Positions 1 through 5,415 of a stretch of DNA of 5,693 nt are shown here, piece after piece. The notes under the pieces are model-generated. The model was given only the letters and a program-made list of their open reading frames with translations, did not search any database and was not told where the DNA came from. Made by a program: the position numbers and the translations under genes. The stretch covers positions 1 through 5,693 of the forward strand of contig QQUM01000137.1 in assembly GCA_008501545.1 (NCBI GenBank). Direction: 5' to 3'. How positions within the stretch are numbered: position 1 is the first letter of the stretch; every line of letters starts with the position of its first letter. This DNA is from Calditrichota bacterium (GTDB lineage Bacteria > Zhuqueibacterota > Zhuqueibacteria > Zhuqueibacterales > Geothermadaptataceae).

Positions 1-329
1 ATCGATCTGTTTGCATACTTTAGAATGGTAAATTTGCCTTCAATTAAAGATAATTGAGGATAAATCATATCATGTTTTTCTTCATTTGCAAGAAAAGGTT
101 GAATGATTGCTTCCATCATGCGGCCAATGATTTTTGTCATGCGCGAAATTTCAGAACTCGCCAGCTCCAGCGCCTAGGTCTTCTTATAATCGAGATGCCA
201 CACCGAGGGTTCAATGCCTTTAACTTTCTCTCTTTCCGGGAACCATGCAAAAGCTACATTGGGAAGTAGAAATATTCTACAAGCTGCGGCGACTAAAATG
301 GATGGATTATTAGCGCTGTAATTTCTCAT
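1..329 (-). pseudogene. Remnant resembling the PhoU-like C-terminal region of a Na/Pi cotransporter (NptA type), interrupted by TAG
   Basis: Reading from an ATG at 329 that overlaps the pit stop (ATGA), the frame gives about 50 residues, hits TAG at 174-176, and then continues open to the left window edge. After the stop it reads ALELASSEISRM, followed by a helix with GRMMEAIIQPFLANEEKHD and then IYPQLSLIEG. This matches in style the region after the membrane domain of NptA/YjbB-type Na/Pi cotransporters, where an ALxxAxxEixRM helix opens the PhoU-like domain. Before the stop, VWHLDYKKT sits where relatives have an LDxxxLxTP linker, and a short hydrophobic stretch (SILVAAACRIFLLPNVAFAWF) precedes it. 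The membrane domain of about 300 residues is absent, because pit occupies that place. The product is therefore most likely a decayed end of a second phosphate transporter. The first 50 codons alone could be an unrelated small protein; assignment of that part is weak, while the part after the stop is more convincing. Confidence 0.6.
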
Positions 330-1366
330 TTGTATACCTGCAATAAAAATACATTTTGCATGAAAAACAGCAACACAAAAGAGACGACTGCTGCAATGAT
401 TGGTGTTGATACCCAACCCGAGCTAATGCGACCCAATATGCCATAATTTACACCTTTCCCCCCTTTAGCTAAACTGACACCGATGACGGCGCCAATCACA
501 GCTTGCGAGCTGGAAACCGGAACCAGCGGAAATGCGGGCAAGTTGTGGGAAAGCAAGAAATTTTGCAATCCTTTTGAAGCAAAAACATACAAAACCAACG
601 ATTCCGCCAAAACCACAATAAATGCTGTGACCGGTGTCAGTTTAAAAAGGTCTTTGCCCACTGTGCTCATAACTTTGTGGGAATAGGTGTAAATCCCGAC
701 CGCTATGGCAATTGCACCCATAAAAAACAGAATCTGTGTTCCACTGAGCGTAATTGAAAAAATCTGCAAATCTTTAAAAGGTGTGGCAGCGACGAAAACG
801 CCCATCACGTTCGCGATGTTGTTCGCACCGAGACTGTAGGCTCCAAAAGCGCCAACCAACACCAGGGCCAATCTGTTGTATGCATCCTGTTCCAGTAAAT
901 GGATTTTTGTACTTTTTAAATGTGCCTTTGTGATGTGCGTTAATATAAACGCAAAGAGCGCTGCCAGCGCCGGACAGAAAACCCAGGTTGAAACGATTTT
1001 AGTTAAAGAATTCATATCCGTCGGTGAGTGGCTAAAAAAATTCCAGCCGATAATAGCGCCGACAATAGCCTGCGAGGTGGAGACGGGCAATTTCAATTTC
1101 GTCATCCAGAAAACGGTGAGCGCTGCGGCGAGCGCTACAGTGAAAGAACCGCCCAGGGCATTGACCGCGCCTAATTTCCCAAGGGTGTGCGCAGCGCCGG
1201 CGCCACTAATCACTGCGCCCAAAATCACAAATACACTGCCTATAAGCGCTGCGGTTTTAAATCTGATCATCCGGCTGCCCACAGCTGTACCGAAAATGTT
1301 GGCTGCATCGTTGGCCCCCAAAGACCAACCGAGGAACAAACCGCTAATAAGGAAAAACCAAATCAA
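326..1366 (-). CDS. pit: PiT-family inorganic phosphate permease
   Basis: This 346-residue polytopic protein belongs to the PiT family, which imports inorganic phosphate (in many bacteria as a neutral metal-phosphate complex) with a cation gradient. The two family signatures are present: GANDAANIFGTAVGSRMI at residues 17-34, and GANNIANVMGVFVAA at 180-194. Each half also carries its partner motif: LPVSTSQAIVGAIIG (93-107) and VPVSSSQAVIGAVIG (282-296), followed by ISSGWVSTPIIA (314-325). The length is at the short end of the family, as in forms that pair with DUF47. The start is TTG at 1366: no ATG gives a complete first membrane segment, the codon is preceded by GGAAGGGA at six bases, and the upstream stop of the DUF47 gene is in the same frame only six codons away. 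The second signature has Asn where many members have Asp, which is also common in the DUF47-linked branch. The stop TGA overlaps an ATG of the downstream remnant (ATGA). Confidence 0.95.
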   Translation of the reverse strand: MIWFFLISGLFLGWSLGANDAANIFGTAVGSRMIRFKTAALIGSVFVILGAVISGAGAAHTLGKLGAVNALGGSFTVALAAALTVFWMTKLKLPVSTSQAIVGAIIGWNFFSHSPTDMNSLTKIVSTWVFCPALAALFAFILTHITKAHLKSTKIHLLEQDAYNRLALVLVGAFGAYSLGANNIANVMGVFVAATPFKDLQIFSITLSGTQILFFMGAIAIAVGIYTYSHKVMSTVGKDLFKLTPVTAFIVVLAESLVLYVFASKGLQNFLLSHNLPAFPLVPVSSSQAVIGAVIGVSLAKGGKGVNYGILGRISSGWVSTPIIAAVVSFVLLFFMQNVFLLQVYK

Positions 1367-1372
1367 ATCGAA

Positions 1373-1380
1373 TCCCTTCC
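1373..1380 (-). promoter_or_regulatory. Shine-Dalgarno supporting the TTG start of pit
   Basis: GGAAGGGA lies six bases before the TTG at 1366 and directly after the DUF47 stop codon. It settles the start of pit on a TTG codon, with only 15 bases between the two genes. Confidence 0.75.
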
Positions 1381-1381
1381 G

Positions 1382-2026
1382 TTATTCCGATCGTTTAATG
1401 GCAGCGACGGCTAATCTGTCAGTAACTTGCTCTGCAAAGTCGGAAATTTTTTCTATGTGTAGTGCAAAATAACGTTGATGAATTTTACGGCTCAATTCAA
1501 TTTCCTTACGAAAGAGAATTTTTTTTATGTGATCCGCAATTTTATCGGCTTCACTTTCGTAATAAGCTACTTTTGCAACATGATCACGCACAGATTTTAT
1601 ATCACGGAAATAGGCTCTGGTTGCGGTAACCGTATGTTCAAGCGCGGAGACAGATGCATCGGCAAGATCAAGGTAGAGTTTGTGCAAATCAGGCAATATC
1701 TCCGGAATTTCCACATAGAACTCATGCAGTGTCTCTGCTGTGCCGTTGAGCGCTGTGTCCATACACTCCAATATGCCCAGCACGTCGCCGCGGGCTTCCG
1801 GAATAAGCGTGTGGAGATAAAGTTTGTTGATAATATCGTGCTGCAGTTTATCCCCCTGGCTTTCGAGATTATCAAGTTGCTTCATGTGCCTTTCAAAATC
1901 TTCCTGTTGGCCTTCAAGATAGTGTTTAATGCCTTGCTTGAACAAAAGCCCTGCCTGGATGACACAATCCAGGTATTCGTCGATTTCTCCTTCAATCTCT
2001 TTGGTTCTTTTAAAAAAAACAGCCAT
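1382..2026 (-). CDS. DUF47 / PhoU-like phosphate transport accessory protein
   Basis: This 214-residue, mostly helical and charged protein has no membrane segment and is likely cytoplasmic. It matches the DUF47 family, distant relatives of PhoU that are often encoded beside PiT permeases and are thought to regulate them. Metal-binding-type motifs are seen: LESQGDKLQHDI (54-65), RGDVLGILECMD (79-90), then the mirrored set ESEADKIADHI (157-167) and HIEKISDFAEQVTDR (190-204). The two halves form the duplicated three-helix layout of PhoU proteins. An in-frame TTG at 2050 would lengthen it by eight residues into tctA, but the ATG at 2026 has AAGGAAG four bases upstream and begins MAVFFKRTKEIE, a normal family N-terminus, so it was chosen. 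The gene starts seven bases after tctA and ends 15 bases before pit. The position next to pit supports a role in phosphate uptake; the direct biochemical activity of the family is not settled. Confidence 0.92.
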   Translation of the reverse strand: MAVFFKRTKEIEGEIDEYLDCVIQAGLLFKQGIKHYLEGQQEDFERHMKQLDNLESQGDKLQHDIINKLYLHTLIPEARGDVLGILECMDTALNGTAETLHEFYVEIPEILPDLHKLYLDLADASVSALEHTVTATRAYFRDIKSVRDHVAKVAYYESEADKIADHIKKILFRKEIELSRKIHQRYFALHIEKISDFAEQVTDRLAVAAIKRSE

Positions 2027-2028
2027 GA

Positions 2029-2035
2029 CTTCCTT
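2029..2035 (-). promoter_or_regulatory. Shine-Dalgarno of the DUF47 gene, overlapping the tctA stop codon
   Basis: The minus-strand order TAAGGAAGTCATG merges the tctA stop codon (TAA) with AAGGAAG, four bases from the ATG at 2026. Ribosomes finishing tctA would stand on this site, which suggests translational coupling. Confidence 0.65.
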
Positions 2036-3512
2036 ACTTTCTTTTTGCAAATTTTTGTTTTATGAATGGATAAGTCAACGACAGCAGCGCCAAAACAAGC
2101 ATAATTAAACTGATTGGCCGGGTGAAAAAGATGGTTTCATCGCCCATCAGAAGCGCACGGCGAAAGTTGGTTTCCGCTAAAAACCCAAGGATGAGGCCGA
2201 GAATCACCGGCGCGGTGGGGAAATCGTACCGACGCAAAATCCAACCTAAAATGCCAAATCCGAGACAGCTCCACACATCGAACATAGAATTGCCGACCGC
2301 ATAGCTGCCGATGACCGCGATCGCTAGGATGATCGGATTGAGCACAGCTTTTGGCGCGCTGATGATTTTCATCCATAATTGGTTGCCCATGTATCCGACG
2401 ACGAACATGATCGCATAGCCAAAAAACAGGCTCGCAAATAAGCCATACACAACAGTTGCGTTGTCTTTAAATAATTCTGGTCCGGGCGTCAGGCCGTGCA
2501 ACATGAGGGCGCCGATCAGCACAGCAGTTGAGGCGCTACCAGGAATTCCCAAAGTGAGCAATGGCACAAGCGCGCCGCCGACCGAACCGCTCGTCGCGGC
2601 GCCGGAAGCTGAGACGCCTTCGAGGGCGCCTTTGCCAAATTGTTCCGGTGTTTTGCTCATCCGGCGTGCTTCATTATAAGCGATAAATGCTGCGATTGTC
2701 GCGCCGGCGCCCGGTACCACACCGATGAGCGTGCCGATTATGGACGACTGCGTGATGTTTCTTTTTAGTCCCCAAAGCTCCTTAAATTTTGGCATTTTGC
2801 CGGACACTTTTTTTAATGTGGATTTCACCGCTTGCGATTTTTCCATGCTTAAAAATATTTCGCTCAAGGCGAACAATCCGATGAGCGCCGGGATGAAATT
2901 GAAGCCATCCGCCAGCTCGGGAATATCGAAAGTAAAACGCATGTAGCCGGTGAACGGATCCATACCGATGGTGTTTAAAAGCAAACCGATCAATGTTGCG
3001 ATGAACGCTTTAATCCAGTTTCCCTGCGAAAGGGAAGAAATGATCGTCAAACCAAAAACAGCAAGTGCAAAATATTCAGCGGGGCCGAAATGCAGCGCAG
3101 CTTTTGCCAGGGGTACAGAGAAGAAAATGAGAATAATTGTGCCGAACAATCCACCAACCGTGGAGGCCACAACGGAGGTGCCGAGAGCACGCCCCGGCTG
3201 CCCCTGTTTGGTGAGCGGATAGCCGTCAAACGTCGAAACGATGGCCGATGGTGTTCCCGGGGTATTAATGGCAATGGCAGTTATTGTCCCACCGTAATTT
3301 GCTGCAGCATAGACTGATGCCAGTAAAATCAAGGCGTTTAATGGTTCCATGCCGTAGCTGAACGGTACCAGTAGCGCGACACCCATAGCTGGGGAGAGGC
3401 CGGGCATGACGCCGACGAGAATACCCATTAATATGCCCGCGGCGATGATGAGCAATGGGATAAAATGTGATATGAGTCGAAATCCGTTCAGTAATTCAGC
3501 AAAAATTTCCAT
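2034..3512 (-). CDS. tctA: TTT transporter large permease subunit TctA
   Basis: TctA is the main inner-membrane subunit of tripartite tricarboxylate transporters; it moves the ligand delivered by TctC, usually driven by an ion gradient. The protein is 492 residues, close to the usual 500, and highly hydrophobic throughout. Family blocks are seen in order: GILVGVMPGLSPAMGVALL (30-48), NYGGTITAIAINTPGTPSA (72-90), FDGYPLTKQGQPGRALG (95-111), FNFIPALIGLFALSEI (205-220), then the second-half counterpart IGTLIGVVPGAGATIAAFIA (259-278) and LTLGIPGSASTAVLIGAL (319-336) followed by HGLTPGPELF. The paired PGL/PGA and TPG/IPG elements are the two halves of the internal repeat. The ATG at 3512 has GAGG four bases upstream. 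The partner subunits are upstream as one fused protein, separated by the dinD fragment. The stop TAA runs straight into the ribosome binding site of the DUF47 gene, which suggests cotranscription and coupled translation. No truncation or missing motif is evident. Confidence 0.96.
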   Translation of the reverse strand: MEIFAELLNGFRLISHFIPLLIIAAGILMGILVGVMPGLSPAMGVALLVPFSYGMEPLNALILLASVYAAANYGGTITAIAINTPGTPSAIVSTFDGYPLTKQGQPGRALGTSVVASTVGGLFGTIILIFFSVPLAKAALHFGPAEYFALAVFGLTIISSLSQGNWIKAFIATLIGLLLNTIGMDPFTGYMRFTFDIPELADGFNFIPALIGLFALSEIFLSMEKSQAVKSTLKKVSGKMPKFKELWGLKRNITQSSIIGTLIGVVPGAGATIAAFIAYNEARRMSKTPEQFGKGALEGVSASGAATSGSVGGALVPLLTLGIPGSASTAVLIGALMLHGLTPGPELFKDNATVVYGLFASLFFGYAIMFVVGYMGNQLWMKIISAPKAVLNPIILAIAVIGSYAVGNSMFDVWSCLGFGILGWILRRYDFPTAPVILGLILGFLAETNFRRALLMGDETIFFTRPISLIMLVLALLSLTYPFIKQKFAKRK

Positions 3513-3774
3513 AAAACCTCATTATATCGCATATTAAAAAAACTGAGCCAATATCAACCATTTTGTCCACGTGGACAAAATGGTTCTCAATAGCTTGCTC
3601 TGAATTCTCACATGCTTCTTGTGCTTTCTTGACGACGTTGACAAACTTACGCCACTCTCTATATTCTAAAGCCTGATACAGCTCTCTCGCTGACCAAAAT
3701 TTCTGACCGATTTCATTCGTATGTTTGATCTTCTCAAGAATAATTTTTTCATAGTTTTGTAGATCATTACTCAT
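3496..3774 (-). pseudogene. dinD: Truncated DinD-like gene, N-terminal fragment only
   Basis: The product from the ATG at 3774 is 92 residues; DinD-type DNA-damage-inducible proteins are about 270-280. A TTG codon directly upstream (3777) is possible, but the ATG has better Shine-Dalgarno spacing. Family features seen: FWSARELYQALEY, the REWRKFVNVVKKAQEACENS block and NHFVHVDKMVDIGS, which parallels the NDHFxxxxxMVxIGS region of DinD. In full-length relatives this is followed by a long conserved stretch ending in an acidic coiled helix; here the homology stops dead after IGS, and the last 15 or so residues are only a readout of the tctA leader. The frame ends with TGA inside tctA, overlapping it by 17 bases. 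It sits between two subunit genes of one transporter, where it has no evident role, so an insertion followed by deletion of the 3' part is the simplest reading. Expression of a short N-terminal protein remains possible, because the ribosome binding site is intact. Confidence 0.8.
3556..3585. repeat. Perfect 30-base palindrome inside the dinD fragment
   Basis: The left arm AACCATTTTGTCCAC (3556-3570) is the exact reverse complement of the right arm (3571-3585) with no spacer; the symmetry breaks at the next base on each side (C and C). It is also coding sequence, with codons that mirror each other: CAT/ATG, TTT/AAA, GTC/GAC and CAC/GTG for the residues HFVHVDKM. On the minus strand, seven T residues follow after a 13-base gap (3536-3542), too far for a normal intrinsic terminator. 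It could act as a protein-binding site, a hairpin or a recombination site, or it could reflect codon choices in a conserved peptide. Confidence 0.9.
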
Positions 3775-3779
3775 CAAAA

Positions 3780-3787
3780 TCCTCCCC
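3780..3787 (-). promoter_or_regulatory. Strong Shine-Dalgarno sequence of the dinD fragment
   Basis: GGGGAGGA lies five bases (TTTTG) upstream of the ATG at 3774, 21 bases after the stop of the TctC-TctB gene. It is the best ribosome binding site in the window, and it fixes the ATG rather than the neighbouring TTG as the likely start. Confidence 0.75.
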
Positions 3788-3807
3788 GTTTAAAGTTTGC
3801 AAATCAT

Positions 3808-5412
3808 TCACTCAAACAACCTGCCCATTGGCAAAGGCACCTGCAGGATTTTGTAAAAAATCAGCCAGGATAAAGCAACAAATCCTGCCGCAGCAGAAAT
3901 GATAACAGCGTGCTTGCGGTAGGAAATGAAATAGGATCCGGCTATGAGAAAAATCAAAGTGCTGAAATAGTAACCTAGCGTATCCAAAATGAAAAGGTAG
4001 CCAACCATCAGGGCAATGACGCCAAGCGGTTTGTTTACACTTCGATCGACTAAAGTTTTTTCTTTTTTCGATGCACGGATCACTGTCAAAATCAGCAAGA
4101 CGCTGAAAAGTATCAATCCATAAAGCCACAGACGCGGCATTGCAGCCGGGCCGGCGGTTTGGCCCAATTTACCGCTGGGAAAATCGAGAGTCATATCATA
4201 AAGGAATATCGAGAGACAGAAGATAAAAGTGGCAATAACGGTTTCACCATTTATCCACTCTCGCTTGAAAACAGAACCGAGCGCTACAATCAATATAAAT
4301 AGCGCAAGCGCGATGAGCGGGACAAAGCTGTTTCGTTTCGTCTTAACCTGGTCTTGTTGTAAAACGTTTGCCATTACCAGGTACTTTCTAGCCTGAATCT
4401 GGTTCTCCTTAACGCGTTTCGAGAACTCATCTTCAGCAAAAAAGACAGGATGTGCGGATGTCGCTGAAATGAATTTAATCCATTCGGGATCAGCGCTTAT
4501 TTTTTCAAATAAGTCAGATAGAAAATTCATGACTTTAGACGGTGTCCCTCGTTTCACTGCGTAACCACGCCATAATACTTCATCGCTTATGTCATAGCCT
4601 TTTTCGAGGAATGTCGGAACATCGGGAAATTCAGGAAGGCGTTCAGGCGCTGCGACGGCCGCAAGCATTAAATCCGGGCGGCCCTTCGTATCAACCGGAT
4701 TCCCAACATACACAACACCATGTTGCCCCATCAGGGCGGCCACTGCATCGGAACCGCCCTCATAAGGGATCCACTCGCCTTTGATACCCAGCTTATCCCA
4801 GGTTTGCACAGCCATGAGATGGTCGACGCCGCCAACCAGCGGGCCCAACCAACGTTGTTTGCCGTCCTTTGCTTTTGCATCCGCAATTATTTGGTCCAAA
4901 GTTTGAACTTTTGCATGCCTGTTTGTGATAAGCGCTTCCGGATCGACAACCATGCACGCAAAAAATCGAAAGGCATCAAGATCAACACCACCGCTGGAGA
5001 GCTGCACAGTAGAAATGAAGGATTTCGTTGTCGCAAGAATGGTGTAGCCATCGGTTTTTTTGTTTAAAACATGCCGCATCGCGATGATACCTGAACCGCC
5101 GGTTTTATTCTCAACCAAAAGCGGTGTGTCGGTGTATTTGCGGGCGATGTTTGCCAATTGGCGCGAGGTGATATCGATGGCACTGCCAGGTTTGCTGTGC
5201 ACGATGATCGTGATGGGTTTATTGGGGAATTCTTCGGCCACAAGGGAATGGCTGAATATGAAGGCCAATACGAAAAATAAAGGAAACAATATTAACCCGG
5301 AAATACCACATATCTTAGGCAGGATTCTTAAGTGGATTCGGTCTAAAAGCATGACGGAATGACGGTTCATTGTATGGTCATCACATAATTTCTCATTGAA
5401 AAATGATAGCAT
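3808..5412 (-). CDS. tctC-tctB: TTT transporter fusion protein: TctC substrate-binding domain joined to TctB membrane subunit
   Basis: One uninterrupted 534-residue frame joins two TTT subunits. Residues about 36-59 are a hydrophobic signal segment ending LVA before EEFPNKPI. Residues about 60-355 are a TctC (Bug-family) binding protein: FPNKPITIIV, VENKTGGSGI, the DGYTILA block, WIPYEGGSDAVAALMGQ and LPEFPDVPTFLEKGYD follow the family order. A hydrophobic segment (about 363-382) then leads into a TctB (DUF1468-type) domain, about 388-534, with segments near 390-407, 427-445, 462-478, 480-497 and 501-521, the GPAAMPRL block and the closing LQVPLPMG. Basic stretches (KREW, RASKKEK, SYRKH) fit cytoplasmic loops, with the binding domain outside. 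The start is uncertain: ATGs at 5412, 5370 and 5352 all lack a strong Shine-Dalgarno, and the last gives the most ordinary signal peptide. Predicted role: captures a carboxylate-type ligand for TctA, encoded downstream. The ligand is unknown. Confidence 0.93.
   Translation of the reverse strand: MLSFFNEKLCDDHTMNRHSVMLLDRIHLRILPKICGISGLILFPLFFVLAFIFSHSLVAEEFPNKPITIIVHSKPGSAIDITSRQLANIARKYTDTPLLVENKTGGSGIIAMRHVLNKKTDGYTILATTKSFISTVQLSSGGVDLDAFRFFACMVVDPEALITNRHAKVQTLDQIIADAKAKDGKQRWLGPLVGGVDHLMAVQTWDKLGIKGEWIPYEGGSDAVAALMGQHGVVYVGNPVDTKGRPDLMLAAVAAPERLPEFPDVPTFLEKGYDISDEVLWRGYAVKRGTPSKVMNFLSDLFEKISADPEWIKFISATSAHPVFFAEDEFSKRVKENQIQARKYLVMANVLQQDQVKTKRNSFVPLIALALFILIVALGSVFKREWINGETVIATFIFCLSIFLYDMTLDFPSGKLGQTAGPAAMPRLWLYGLILFSVLLILTVIRASKKEKTLVDRSVNKPLGVIALMVGYLFILDTLGYYFSTLIFLIAGSYFISYRKHAVIISAAAGFVALSWLIFYKILQVPLPMGRLFE
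5336..5360. repeat. Imperfect inverted repeat at the 5' end of the TctC-TctB gene, resembling dispersed intergenic palindromes
   Basis: On the minus strand, arms ATTCCGTC and GACCGAAT pair with one mismatch around the nine-base loop ATGCTTTTA, and the left arm is preceded by CGTC. This resembles the common dispersed palindromes of the form CATTCCCGC-loop-GCGGGAATCC, which often lie between genes. It sits exactly where the three candidate starts of the fusion gene compete; the ATG at 5352 is inside the loop. Either the coding region has absorbed a decayed intergenic repeat, or the resemblance is chance. No second copy is visible in this window. Confidence 0.35.
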
Positions 5413-5415
5413 ATT

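Noticed and set aside
180..186. Asn in place of Asp in the second PiT signature (GANNIAN), as a sign of inactivity
   Set aside because: The numbers are residues of the PiT protein. The same change is frequent in PiT proteins that occur with DUF47, the rest of both motifs is intact, and so loss of function is not supported.
266..280. Small inverted repeat GTAGAA-ATA-TTCTAC after pit, as a possible terminator
   Set aside because: The stem is six A/T-rich pairs with no following T-run on either strand, so it does not look like a terminator.
876..1472. A 198-codon plus-strand open frame
   Set aside because: It lies antisense to pit and the end of the DUF47 gene, which both have clear family motifs; its translation shows low-complexity Ala/Thr/Pro runs and no recognisable domain.
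1475..2065. A 196-codon plus-strand open frame rich in Phe
   Set aside because: It is the mirror of the DUF47 gene on the opposite strand; the Phe/Leu/Ile richness arises from complementing Lys/Glu codons, and no family is recognisable.
3521..3526. TATAAT on the minus strand just upstream of tctA, as a possible -10 box
   Set aside because: It is only 8 bases from the start codon, so a transcript would begin at or within the ribosome binding site; the nearest -35-like TTGGCT is at a poor 19-base spacing.
3810..4129. A 105-codon minus-strand frame inside the fusion gene
   Set aside because: It is out of frame with the TctB domain, which has clear membrane segments and the closing LQVPLPMG motif; the alternative translation has no domain.
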